Shown: piece after piece, positions 8,602-17,281 of the stretch
How positions within the stretch are numbered: position 1 is the first letter of the stretch
Layout: each line of letters opens with the position of its first letter
Translations under genes and position numbers: made by a program
Assembly: GCA_029945445.1 (NCBI GenBank)
Contig: JAQSCO010000057.1
Span: 46,985 to 110,984, forward strand
DNA length: 64,000 nt
From: Lacunisphaera sp.
GTDB taxonomy: Bacteria; Verrucomicrobiota; Verrucomicrobiia; Opitutales; Opitutaceae
Direction: 5' to 3'
The notes under the pieces: generated by a model
Seen by the model: the letters and a program-made list of their open reading frames with translations, nothing else
The model's database searches: none
What the model was told of the DNA's origin: nothing

Positions 8602-8632
8602 GCCGGTGATGGCGCGGTGCTGGCGTCACGCC

Positions 8633-9013
8633 TTACTTGCGGGTCACGGCGCAGACCTTGCGGGCCTTCGCGACGTTCCACAGTCCGGCGCGCTCGGCGG
8701 CGAGCGGGTCGTTCTTGGCGTCGTCGAGCGTAACTTTCCGGGCCGGGCCCTTGCCGGCGACATCCCACAGCCCGGCGCGGACGGCGGCTTCGGGATCGGC
8801 TTTGGCCGCGTCGAGCGTGAGCTTTTTCGCGGGCCGAACGACATCAAACATCCCGGCACGCTCCAGCGTGAATTCGTCCAGGCGGGCATCCTCCAGCTTC
8901 ACCGGCCCGGGGGATTGCGCCCGGGCGGGCAGACCGACGAGACCGCAGACCGCCGCAACCAGGACGATCGCGGCGCACCGGGCGTTCACGGTGGAAAAAT
9001 TCATGGTCTTCAT
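8633..9013 (-). CDS. Small exported protein with tandem RAGLWDV-type repeats
   Basis: 126 residues from the ATG at 9013 (another ATG at 9004 is possible). A signal peptide (AAIVLVAAVCGLVGLPARAQ) precedes about 75 residues of tandem repeats. Each unit reads roughly ERAG(L/M)(W/F)(D/N)V, a short basic linker, then K(L/V)TLD(A/D)AK(A/N)DP; I count three partial units. I do not recognise the family. The conserved Gly-Leu-Trp and Asp-Ala-Lys pairs imply a repeat fold rather than low complexity. It is convergent with the decahaem cytochrome and has its own upstream region at 9014-9160. Confidence 0.75.
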   Translation of the reverse strand: MKTMNFSTVNARCAAIVLVAAVCGLVGLPARAQSPGPVKLEDARLDEFTLERAGMFDVVRPAKKLTLDAAKADPEAAVRAGLWDVAGKGPARKVTLDDAKNDPLAAERAGLWNVAKARKVCAVTRK

Positions 9014-9160
9014 GGTGGGTGTGGGTTGATGGTGGCGGAGCGGCGAAGGGTTTCCCTCACCTACCCATATTGCCACATTACCTACATCGGCACTCCGCAG
9101 GACTTGCTGTAATTGGCGCAGGGCTTGCCGGGCGCCGGCGGCCCAAACGCGGCGGATGCC

Positions 9161-10978
9161 TCACCCTTTCTTCCGCGCGATCCAGGCGCGGACGTTTTCC
9201 TCGAGCAGCTCCATCGGCAGCGCGCCGTCCTTGAGGATGAGGTCGTGGTATTCGCGGAGACTGAACTTCGCGCCAAGTTCCTTCTTCGCGAGTTCGCGCA
9301 TCTCGAGGATCTTCAGCTGGCCGACCTTGTAGGCGGTCGCCTGGCCGGGCCACACAATATAGCGGTTGGTCTCGGTGAAAATGTCGCGCTCGGGGTTCGG
9401 CGTGTTCTTCCGGAAGTAATCCATCACCTGCTCGCGCGTCCAGTGCTTGGCGTGCGCGCCGGTGTCGACCACGAGACGCACGGCGCGCAGCAACTCGTCG
9501 TAGAGCCGGCCGAAGTCCTGGTAGGGATCCTTGTAGAAGCCGAACTCCTTCGGGAAATACTCGGCGTAAAGCGCCCAGCCCTCGACGTAGGCGGTGTTGC
9601 CGCCGAACTTGCGGAACTTTGGGATGCCGGTCAGCTCCTGCGCAATGGCGATCTGCATGTGGTGGCCGGGGATCGCCTCGTGGTGCGCGAGCGTCTCCAT
9701 CTCGAAGATCGGCACGCCGCGCATGTCGACCGTGTTCACGTAATAGACCCCGGGTCGCGAACCGTCGGGCGCGGGCTCCTCGTAGAACGCTCCGGCGGCT
9801 CCCTTCTCGCGGAACGGCTCGACCACGCGCACTTGCAGCCCGGCTTTCGGCTTCACGCCAAAGAACTCGTCAAGGCGTGCGGTCATGTCCGCGATGATTT
9901 CCGAGGCGCGCTTCAGGTAGGCGGCCTTTCCCTCGGGCGTCGTCGGGTAATAGAATTGCGGGTCCTCCTTGATGAACTTGAAGAAGGCCGTCAGGTCGCC
10001 CTTGAAACCGGTCTGTTTCATGATGGCCTCCATGCCTTGGTGGATGCGCGCGACCTCGCGCAGGCCGAGCTGGTGGATCTCCTCGGCGCTCATGCCCGTC
10101 GTCGTGGACTGGCGCAGCCGGTAGGCGTAGTATTCCCGGCCGTCGGGCAATTTCCACACCCCGTCATCGTTCGTCGCGAGCTTCTCGTGGGCCTCGAGCA
10201 GCGTAATTAGCCGGGCGTAGGCCGGCTGCACGACGCCGGTGAGCGCCGCGCGAGCGTCGGCCAGCAGCTGCGCCTTGGCGGCGGCCTCGACGTCCTTCAA
10301 CGCGCCGACCTTGCCCTCGATATCCTCGAGGAGCGCGCTCTTCTTGCCGGACTGGTCGAACGGTTCGCCGGCGACGACCTCGCGGCAGGATTCCAGCACG
10401 AGGCCGTAGACGAAGCGCGGCGGCAGGATGCCCTTCGCGGCGCGGAGTTTCACACCGTCGATCAGCTGGTCGAACATCGGCCCCATGCCGCGCAGGCGCG
10501 CGAGGTAGGCGCGGGCGTCGTCCGCCGAGTCCACGCGGTGGTAGTTGATGAGAAACGCCGGCGCCTCGGAGTGGAGGCCGGACATCTGGTTCAACGGATA
10601 ATTATGGTAGCGCCACTTCCAGCCCTCGATGGTGCTCTCGGCATCATGGACAAAGAGCCGGTAGCTCGTCTTCGCCGAGTCGTCGAGCAGGTCGAAGTTG
10701 ATGGTGCGCTTCAGCTCTGCGAAATCCTGCGCGTTGTGGACGAATTCCTCGAGCGCGTGCTGCTCGGAGAGGTCGTCCCACTTGTCGTAGTCCTTCTTCA
10801 GGCCCAGCTGGGTCATGAACTGAGGGCTGCGGGCGACGGACTCGTCAAACACGCGGTCGAAAAACGTGTTCGCCTTGGCCGACTCGGCCTGGATCTGTTC
10901 GGTGGTGGCCGCGCAGGCGGCGCACACCGCCAGCGCGGCGGTCGCACCCGCGGCCAGGAAGCGTGGGATGGTTTGCAT
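9161..10978 (-). CDS. DUF885-family metallopeptidase, exported
   Basis: 605 residues with a signal peptide (about 1-23, FLAAGATAALAVCAACAA). The C-terminal half holds the zinc motif LAHHEAIPGHHMQ, with a downstream glutamate in AYVEGWALYAE, the signature of the DUF885 group of gluzincin-like peptidases. Length and the closing YKVGQLKILEMRELAKKELG segment are typical of full-length members. Family members are presumed periplasmic peptidases; substrates are mostly unknown. Fifty-one bp separate it from the oxidoreductase upstream on the same strand, so the two may share a transcript. All expected motifs are intact. Confidence 0.9.
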   Translation of the reverse strand: MQTIPRFLAAGATAALAVCAACAATTEQIQAESAKANTFFDRVFDESVARSPQFMTQLGLKKDYDKWDDLSEQHALEEFVHNAQDFAELKRTINFDLLDDSAKTSYRLFVHDAESTIEGWKWRYHNYPLNQMSGLHSEAPAFLINYHRVDSADDARAYLARLRGMGPMFDQLIDGVKLRAAKGILPPRFVYGLVLESCREVVAGEPFDQSGKKSALLEDIEGKVGALKDVEAAAKAQLLADARAALTGVVQPAYARLITLLEAHEKLATNDDGVWKLPDGREYYAYRLRQSTTTGMSAEEIHQLGLREVARIHQGMEAIMKQTGFKGDLTAFFKFIKEDPQFYYPTTPEGKAAYLKRASEIIADMTARLDEFFGVKPKAGLQVRVVEPFREKGAAGAFYEEPAPDGSRPGVYYVNTVDMRGVPIFEMETLAHHEAIPGHHMQIAIAQELTGIPKFRKFGGNTAYVEGWALYAEYFPKEFGFYKDPYQDFGRLYDELLRAVRLVVDTGAHAKHWTREQVMDYFRKNTPNPERDIFTETNRYIVWPGQATAYKVGQLKILEMRELAKKELGAKFSLREYHDLILKDGALPMELLEENVRAWIARKKG

Positions 10979-11029
10979 AAGGGAAGGCCTGTTTGCCGCG
11001 AAATCCCGCCCGGCGCAAGCCCGCGACGC

Positions 11030-12061
11030 TCAGCCCTCGCCGTCGTAGCGCATCCCGACCGCGGCGCGCCACGCGTCGAGCACCGCCATGTTGCCGAGCG
11101 TGTCAGCGTGCGACATCGCCGGCGACTCGAGTTCGCCGCGCGCGATGGCGTCGCCCACGGTGTCGGCCTCGAGCGCGTAGAGGGGCTGCGCGTTGGCGAA
11201 TTCCATTTTCTCCGGGGCCGCGCCACCCGGCCGGTGAAGGGTGATAACCGCGGGCTTGTTCGGTTCGCCGGGATGAAACGGGCTCGGCACATCGATCCAC
11301 CCAGCCGAGCCGAGCAGGCGGGTGCGGATTTCCAGCGGCGTGCAACTGCTGCAGCTGAGCTGCGCGGTGATCCCGCCGGGGTAGGCCACGGTCGCTGCGG
11401 CGAATTCATCAGCGCCGGTGACCGTGTTCAACCGGCCGCTGCCGTGAAAACTAAGCGGCTCCGCAAAGGCCCGGCCCGCCGCGGCCCCAGCCATCCGCCG
11501 CGAGAAGGAAACGGGGTAACACCCGAGGTCGAGGATCGCGCCGCCGCCGAGCGCCTTGTTGAAGATGCGGTGCGCCGGGTCGAACTTGAACGGCACGGTG
11601 AAGTTCGCGTGGATCGCCCGCAGCTCACCGATCGCCCCATCGCGCACTAGCTCCGCGAGCTTTGCCGTCTGCGGGTGGCAGCGATACATGAATGCCTCCA
11701 TCAGGAAAACCTGGTGCGCCCGCGCGGCGTCCACCATCTGCTGCGCACCGGCCCGGTTCAGGGCGAGCGGTTTCTCGCAGAGGATGTGCTTGCCGGCCGC
11801 CGCGGCCCGCCGCGTCCATTCGAGGTGCGATGGATGCGGCGTGGCGATGTAGACCGCTGTCACCTCCGGGTCGGCCAGCAGCGCCTCGTAGCTGCCGTGG
11901 GCGCGGAGGCCGCCGAAGTCCGCGGCGAATTTTTCCGCCGCCGCGCGCGTGCGGCTGCCGACCGCCACCAGCCGGCCCGTGCGGGACTCCGGCAGCGCCG
12001 CCGCGAACTTGCGCGCGATGCCGCCGGTGGCGAGGATACCCCAGTTGAGCTTCGGGCTCAT
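11030..12061 (-). CDS. Gfo/Idh/MocA-family NAD(P)-dependent oxidoreductase
   Basis: 343 residues. The Rossmann start reads WGILATGGIARKFAAAL, followed by VAVGSRTRAAAEKFA, the substrate-loop EKPLALN after KHILC, and GGGAILDLGCYPV in the C-terminal domain. This matches the sugar and trans-dihydrodiol dehydrogenase branch of the Gfo/Idh/MocA family, which oxidises a secondary alcohol, usually of a sugar, with NAD(P). There is no signal peptide, so it is cytoplasmic. The ATG overlaps the stop of the thioredoxin-like gene upstream (shared bases 12058-12061). The substrate cannot be assigned from sequence. Confidence 0.9.
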   Translation of the reverse strand: MSPKLNWGILATGGIARKFAAALPESRTGRLVAVGSRTRAAAEKFAADFGGLRAHGSYEALLADPEVTAVYIATPHPSHLEWTRRAAAAGKHILCEKPLALNRAGAQQMVDAARAHQVFLMEAFMYRCHPQTAKLAELVRDGAIGELRAIHANFTVPFKFDPAHRIFNKALGGGAILDLGCYPVSFSRRMAGAAAGRAFAEPLSFHGSGRLNTVTGADEFAAATVAYPGGITAQLSCSSCTPLEIRTRLLGSAGWIDVPSPFHPGEPNKPAVITLHRPGGAAPEKMEFANAQPLYALEADTVGDAIARGELESPAMSHADTLGNMAVLDAWRAAVGMRYDGEG

Positions 12062-12567
12062 TCGTGGTCCCAGTCGTGGCGCGCGTCATCCACCATCTGC
12101 TGCAGCACGGGAAAGCGGATTTCACCGTAATTGAAAGCCACGCGCAGCTTGCCGGCGCGGTAGACCCAGGTCGTGGGAATCCACGTGAGCGGCTGCCCGA
12201 GGAAGGAATTGAGCCGCTTCTCCTCGAGGCGCGAGGGATTCGGATGGTTGAGCAGGAGTAGGTTTGGCTGCGCGCCGAGGCCGGCCGCCTTCAGGCGCGA
12301 CGCCGGGTCCTGGCCCTTGTGCCAGATGTTAATGAAGACGACCTTCACGTCCGGGTTGGCTTCGGTGAATGTCTTCCAGCCGTCCGGCAGCAGCTCGGCG
12401 CGGCAGTTCGGGCACCATGGCGCCCAGAAATGCACGATGGTCACCTGCGGGCCGGCGACCAGGGCAGCGACCTGCGCCTCCAGCGGGTCGGGAGCAGCCG
12501 GCACGGCCTCCGCCGCGCGGAGCAAAGTTGCGGTGGCGAGCAGGAGCAGGACGGCCAGGCGTTTCAT
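12058..12567 (-). CDS. Thioredoxin-like (TlpA-type) exported protein
   Basis: 169 residues. The signal peptide (AVLLLLATATLLRAA) is followed by a thioredoxin fold with the redox pair WCPNC (Cys 52 and 55) after VTIVHFWAP, and a cis-Pro region at TWIPTTWVYRAGKL. It resembles periplasmic TlpA/ResA reductases that donate electrons to cytochrome c maturation or other exported thiols. It overlaps the oxidoreductase start by four bases, so translation is coupled, although a functional link between a periplasmic and a cytoplasmic enzyme is not obvious. The CPNC spacer is unusual beside the CPPC or CGPC of better-known members. Confidence 0.85.
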   Translation of the reverse strand: MKRLAVLLLLATATLLRAAEAVPAAPDPLEAQVAALVAGPQVTIVHFWAPWCPNCRAELLPDGWKTFTEANPDVKVVFINIWHKGQDPASRLKAAGLGAQPNLLLLNHPNPSRLEEKRLNSFLGQPLTWIPTTWVYRAGKLRVAFNYGEIRFPVLQQMVDDARHDWDHE

Positions 12568-12620
12568 CCCGGGGAAGATGCGCGGTCCGGCCGTTTATTC
12601 CACTGCTTTCCGTGTCACCG

Positions 12621-13358
<738 letters not shown>

Positions 13359-13441
13359 GCCCCGAGGAAACCGGCGGCGGCGCCCGCGTCAATGCGGACC
13401 GCGGTGGAAACCCCCGCCTATTTTCAAGCCGCCCCGGTTTG

Positions 13442-13518
13442 AGTGTAGGGCCGGCGTTTGTCGCCGTGCCGTGGTTCGCTCGCGTTGCGGTCCGCCGACA
13501 AGCGGCGACCCTACCCAT
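13442..13518. repeat. Imperfect palindrome, GTAGGG-type intergenic element
   Basis: The 173-bp gap between the TerC start and the AEC stop carries a long imperfect palindrome. The left arm begins TGTAGGGCCGGCGTTTGTCG at 13444; the right arm, CCGACAAGCGGCGACCCTAC, ends near 13515. Arms of about 20 bases pair with several mismatches around a roughly 25-base centre. Related GTAGGG or CCCTAC edges occur near 26034, 49788 and 59358, so it may be a dispersed repeat. Confidence 0.6.
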
Positions 13519-13531
13519 GGCCTCTCCTTCC

Positions 13532-14485
13532 TCACGGCGCCAGCCCGGCGAACGCCAGTCCGAAGCGGATCCAGAAAGGGATCGTGAACAACGCCAGCGC
13601 CGTCGTGCCGAGAATGATCTGCACCGCGACCAGCGGCTGCCCGCCGTAGATCCGCGCCACGATGATCGAGATCACCGCGGAGGGCATCGCCGCCTGCACG
13701 ACGAGCACCCGCTTGAGTTCCACCGAGCACGGCAGATAACGGGCCGTGAGCAGGTAGACAAAGGGCAGCACCCCCAGCCGCAGCAGCCAGGCCGTGAGTG
13801 TGACCCGCGTGTCCACCAGCTGTCGCGGGTCGTCGAGGTGCGGCTGGAGGCTCGCGCCGGACATGACCAGCCCGAGCGGGATGGCGCACAACGCCAGCGC
13901 ATGCACGAGTGTCATTGCCACCGCCGGCACGTGGGGACCGGCGCCGCTGAGATTGACGATGAGGGCAACGAGGAGTGCGATGACCGGGGCGTTGATGAGC
14001 TTGCGCCAGCCGGCGAGCGGCGAGAGGCCCGTCACCACCAGCACGCCGCCGGTCCAGATCGCGGCCTCGACGCCGACGTTGTGCACGAGCAGCAGGGCGC
14101 GGCTCTCCGGCCCGAACATCGCGTCCATCAACGGCAGCGGCAGGTAACCGTAGTTGGTCAGGCCCACCGCCAGCGCGAACGTGCGCAGCCCGTGGCCGAT
14201 CGTCAGCCCCAGCGCCCGCGCGACATACCAGCCGACCAGCATCGACACCAAGGTCAGCCCGAAGCCCAGCGTCGGCGCCCACAGCAGGTTGCCCGGCTCG
14301 CGCAACGTCGGGTTGGCCACGATCGACTCCAAGATGAGGCACGGGAAGGTGACGCGCACGACCAGCTTGAAGAGGCTGTCCTCCCCCGCCTCGGTGATCC
14401 ACTGCCAGCGCCGCAGCCCCACGCCGAGCGCGATCAGCGCGAACACCGGCAGGATGATGAGGAAGAGCTGGCCGTAGGGCGTCAT
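13532..14485 (-). CDS. AEC-family (auxin efflux carrier-like) transporter
   Basis: 317 residues from the ATG at 14485, with about ten membrane spans arranged as two five-span halves. It starts YGQLFLIILPVFALIALGVGLRRWQWI, contains LTNYGYLPLPLMDAMFG and AAMPSAVISIIVARIYGG, and ends in a hydrophobic span, all typical of AEC carriers exporting organic anions or amphipathic molecules. It is paralogous to the carrier at 39138-40070. A frame extension to 14527 runs into a palindromic repeat and is rejected. Substrate unknown. Confidence 0.88.
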   Translation of the reverse strand: MTPYGQLFLIILPVFALIALGVGLRRWQWITEAGEDSLFKLVVRVTFPCLILESIVANPTLREPGNLLWAPTLGFGLTLVSMLVGWYVARALGLTIGHGLRTFALAVGLTNYGYLPLPLMDAMFGPESRALLLVHNVGVEAAIWTGGVLVVTGLSPLAGWRKLINAPVIALLVALIVNLSGAGPHVPAVAMTLVHALALCAIPLGLVMSGASLQPHLDDPRQLVDTRVTLTAWLLRLGVLPFVYLLTARYLPCSVELKRVLVVQAAMPSAVISIIVARIYGGQPLVAVQIILGTTALALFTIPFWIRFGLAFAGLAP

Positions 14486-14487
14486 TA

Positions 14488-14580
14488 CAGAATACGGAGG
14501 ACAGAGAACAGGGGACGGGAAAGCCAACCCCGATTAATCTCCGTTTGCCGGCTTTGTCCTGTCCTCTGTCTTCTGTCCCC
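14488..14580. repeat. Inverted repeat overlapping the 3' end of the flavoprotein gene
   Basis: Left arm 14488-14525 (core GGACAGAGAACAGGGGACGG) and right arm 14550-14580 (core GTCCTGTCCTCTGTCTTCTG) pair imperfectly around a 24-base loop. The right arm is read through by the upstream flavoprotein gene and supplies its Arg/Lys/Thr/Asp-rich C-terminus (DRGQKTEDRTKPANGD). The element therefore appears to have inserted at, or extended, a gene end. Confidence 0.7.
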
Positions 14581-15835
14581 GATCCGCTGAGCCCGCCATC
14601 GCGCGCCCGGCCAGCCAGCCCGCGGTCCACGCCGCCTGGAAATTGAAACCGCCTGTGATGCCGTCGATGTCGAGCACCTCGCCGGCGAAATGCAGCCCGG
14701 GCACGAGCCGGCTGGCCATCGTCTTGAAATCGACCTCGCCCAGCCGCACGCCGCCGCACGTCACGAACTCCTCCTTGAACAGGCTCTTGCCGTCCACGGC
14801 GAACTCACCCGCGCACACCTGCGCGCCCAGCGTCCGTAGCGCCGCGCCCGGGACGACCGCCCACTGCGTCTCCGCCGCGATGCCCGCCGCCGCCAGCAGT
14901 TTCTCCCACAGGCGCAACGGCAGGCCGACCGGGCCCCACGTGCCGATCTGTTTCTTGGGATTGGCCGCGCGGGCGCGCTCCAACTCGGCGCGCAGCGAGT
15001 CGGGGTTGAAGGCCGGCGCCCAGTTGACGAGCAGGGTGAACTGGTAGCCGCAATCATGCAGCTCGCGCGCGCCCCAGGCCGACAGCTTCAGGATGGCCGG
15101 GCCGCTGAGGCCCCAGTGCGTCACGAGCAGCGGCCCGCGGTCTTTCAGGGCCGAGCCGCGCACCGCCACCGCCGCTTCCTCCACCGAGATGCCGGAAAGG
15201 TCCTTCAGCCGCGCATCCTTGATGTGGAAGGTGAACAACGACGGCACCGGCGGCTCGATGGTGTGGCCGAACTGCTGGGCGATCGCAAAACCCGTGTTGG
15301 TCTTGTTGCCACCGGTGGCAAGGAGCAGCCGGTCGCAGGTGACGGTCTCGCCGGTGGTGAGGGTGAGCTTGAAGGTGGAACGCGCAGACCCCGGCGCGCT
15401 GGGGTCTGCGCGCTCCACCTGTTTGACGCCGCAGTTTGTCCGGAGCACCACCCCGGCCTTCCGCGCCGCGCCCTGCAGGCAGTCCACGATCGTCTGCGAA
15501 TCGTCGGTCACGGGAAACATCCGGCCGTCGGCCTCGGCCTTCAGCCCCACGCCGCGGGCCGCGAACCACTCGGCCGTGTCGCGCGGCTGCCAGCGGCTGA
15601 AGGCCCCGAGCAGCTCGCGCGCGCCGCGCGGGTAGCGCCGCACCAGCTCGCGCGGCTCGAAGCACGCGTGCGTGACGTTGCAGCGGCCGCCACCCGAGAC
15701 CTTGACCTTCGCCAGCGGATGGGCCGTGGCCTCGTAGATCGTGACGGCACAGCCGGGATCAGCCTCGGCACACGCGATGGCCGCGAAGAATCCCGCCGCC
15801 CCGCCGCCGACCACGATAACCTGCCGTTGATGCAT
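14534..15835 (-). CDS. HI0933/YhiN-type FAD-dependent oxidoreductase carrying a palindromic insertion
   Basis: 433 residues from the ATG at 15835. An FAD-binding Rossmann motif VVGGGAAGFFAAI is followed by VSGGGRCNVTHACFEPRELV, GRMFPVTDDSQTIVDCL and DEBL-like GEVLDIDGITGGFNFQAAWTAG near the end, all diagnostic of the HI0933 family (BaiN/YhiN-like), flavoproteins of poorly known function. Two intrusions are visible: an in-frame 48-bp palindrome (15373-15420) encoding VERADPSAPGSARSTF-like residues, and a repeat-derived C-terminal tail. A longer frame to 15901 overlaps the terminator at 15878 and is not used. The active-site motifs survive, so the gene is probably functional. Confidence 0.88.
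   Translation of the reverse strand: MHQRQVIVVGGGAAGFFAAIACAEADPGCAVTIYEATAHPLAKVKVSGGGRCNVTHACFEPRELVRRYPRGARELLGAFSRWQPRDTAEWFAARGVGLKAEADGRMFPVTDDSQTIVDCLQGAARKAGVVLRTNCGVKQVERADPSAPGSARSTFKLTLTTGETVTCDRLLLATGGNKTNTGFAIAQQFGHTIEPPVPSLFTFHIKDARLKDLSGISVEEAAVAVRGSALKDRGPLLVTHWGLSGPAILKLSAWGARELHDCGYQFTLLVNWAPAFNPDSLRAELERARAANPKKQIGTWGPVGLPLRLWEKLLAAAGIAAETQWAVVPGAALRTLGAQVCAGEFAVDGKSLFKEEFVTCGGVRLGEVDFKTMASRLVPGLHFAGEVLDIDGITGGFNFQAAWTAGWLAGRAMAGSADRGQKTEDRTKPANGD
15373..15420. repeat. Near-perfect 20-bp-arm palindrome inside a coding sequence
   Basis: Arms 15373-15392 and 15401-15420 match at 19 of 20 positions (left AGGTGGAACGCGCAGACCCC, one base different from the reverse complement of the right arm) with an 8-base loop. 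The 48 bp are a multiple of three and keep the flavoprotein reading frame open. In RNA this would form a very stable hairpin inside the message. Confidence 0.9.
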
Positions 15836-15877
15836 GCGCGCGCAGCGTGCGCCGGCCGGGGCGGCTTGTCCAAAAAT

Positions 15878-15911
15878 AAAAGCGCCGTGGCCCCACGCCA
15901 CGGCGCTTTTT
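15878..15911 (-). terminator. Intrinsic terminator of the Spy/CpxP-like gene
   Basis: A 13-bp perfect stem (AAAAGCGCCGTGG at 15878-15890 with CCACGGCGCTTTT at 15898-15910) and a 7-base loop, followed on the minus strand by a run of T (TTTTATTTTT). It lies 35 bp past the stop of the 15945-16367 gene and separates it from the flavoprotein gene. Confidence 0.9.
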
Positions 15912-15944
15912 GCACACTACCTGCTGCCCTGTAGCAGAAATGGA

Positions 15945-16367
15945 TTACTCGGACTTTTCTTTCTTCTGACCCTTGTCACCGCGCGGGCCGTGCTCGCGCA
16001 TCTTGGCGCGCATCTCGTCGAACTTCGTCGCCTGGTCGGCGGTGAGGACGGCGCGGCGCTGATCGGCGAAGCCCTTGTTGAGCGCCTGCATCTTGGCGCG
16101 CTTGTCTTCCTTGGCCACCGAGGTGTCGTCGCGGAGGGCCTTGCCGGCGGTGCGTTCCTGCTCGCCGATGGCCTTCCACTTGGCTTCCTGGTCGGCGGTG
16201 AGGCCGAGTTCCTTGGCGGCGTGCTCCATCATGGCGCCGGGACCGCGTTCACGCTTCGGATGGTCGCCCGGGGGCGGGCCAGCGGGTTCATCGGCGGCAC
16301 GGACAGCGGGAACGGCCAGCAAAAGCAGGCCGGCAAGAGCGAGGATCAGTTTCGGGAAGTATTTCAT
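15945..16367 (-). CDS. Spy/CpxP-like periplasmic protein with two LTxxQ motifs
   Basis: 140 residues from the ATG at 16367. A signal peptide (LILALAGLLLLAVPAVRA) precedes a charged helical protein with two LTADQ motifs (LTADQEAKWKAIGEQ and LTADQATKFDEMRAK), the hallmark of Spy/CpxP/CnrX-type periplasmic chaperone or metal-stress proteins. The C-terminus is highly basic and acidic (GDKGQKKEKSE). It is a single-gene unit ended by a strong intrinsic terminator. A longer reading frame to 16406 lacks signal character and is rejected. Confidence 0.85.
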   Translation of the reverse strand: MKYFPKLILALAGLLLLAVPAVRAADEPAGPPPGDHPKRERGPGAMMEHAAKELGLTADQEAKWKAIGEQERTAGKALRDDTSVAKEDKRAKMQALNKGFADQRRAVLTADQATKFDEMRAKMREHGPRGDKGQKKEKSE

Positions 16368-16534
16368 GATATGGGTTGGTTGATTACGGGGGTTACGACG
16401 CGGCACGCGCCCGCAGGTTTCATCTTTTGGCCGGTCGGGTGAGAAAAATTCGGCCCCCGCTTGTAACCTTGCCCGCGCCGGATCGTCCAGCGGCCGCTTT
16501 ACTCCGACCCTGATTTAACCCACTGTCCGCGGCC

Positions 16535-17281
16535 ATGATCGAAGTCACCGGCCTGACCAAGCGCTACGGGGAATTCACCGCCGTCCGCGACCTGTCGTTC
16601 ACCGTGCAGCCCGGCGAGGTCATGGGTCTGGTCGGCCCCAACGGCGCGGGCAAGACCACCACGCTGCGCTGCGCCACCGGCATCATCCCGCCCACCCTCG
16701 GCTCGGTTTGGATCGGCGGCGTTGACCTGAAGGAGGACCCCGTCGGGGCGAAACGCCGGCTGGCCTTCATGCCCGACGAGCCCCGGCTGTTCGACCATCT
16801 CACGGTCGAGCAGCACCTGAACTTCGTCGCCCGCCTGCACAATGTGGCCGACTGGCAATCGCGCGCGGAACCCATCCTCGCCGACCTGGAGATGGCCGAC
16901 AAACGCGCGCTGCTCCCGGCGGAACTTTCCCGCGGCATGAAGCAGAAGCTCGTCATCGCCTGCGGCCTGCTGCACTCGCCCAGCGTCATCTTCTTCGACG
17001 AGCCGTTGACCGGCCTCGACCCCGGCGGCATCCGCCGCATGAAGGAAACCATGCGCCGGCTCGCCCGCGACGGCGCGGCCATCATCCTCAGCTCGCACCT
17101 GCTCAGCCTGGTCGAGGAAGTCTGCAGCCACGTGCTCATCCTCAAGGCGGGCGAAAAGGTTGCCGACGGCTCCATCGCCGACATCCGCGCGCGCTTCGCC
17201 GTCGCACCCGAGGCCAGCCTGGAGGACGTGTTCTTCCGCGCGACCGAGACGCCCGCGGCGCCGCCGGTCCTGCCGCCATGA
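16535..17281 (+). CDS. ABC transporter ATP-binding protein
   Basis: 248 residues. Walker A GPNGAGKT at 34-41, signature LSRGM at 131-135, Walker B VIFFDEP at 151-157 and the switch His at 188 (SSHLL) are all present. The C-terminal extension is typical of exporter-type ABC-2 ATPases. The stop overlaps the permease start by ATGA. Pairing with a large permease implies an export or membrane-remodelling pump; the substrate is unknown. The 167 bp upstream (16368-16534) must hold the promoter, but no clear hexamers are seen. Confidence 0.93.
   Translation: MIEVTGLTKRYGEFTAVRDLSFTVQPGEVMGLVGPNGAGKTTTLRCATGIIPPTLGSVWIGGVDLKEDPVGAKRRLAFMPDEPRLFDHLTVEQHLNFVARLHNVADWQSRAEPILADLEMADKRALLPAELSRGMKQKLVIACGLLHSPSVIFFDEPLTGLDPGGIRRMKETMRRLARDGAAIILSSHLLSLVEEVCSHVLILKAGEKVADGSIADIRARFAVAPEASLEDVFFRATETPAAPPVLPP

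Noticed and set aside
9077-9160. Possible small gene between the repeat protein and DUF885 genes
   Set aside because: No frame of useful length with a plausible start; likely the promoter of the leftward repeat-protein gene.
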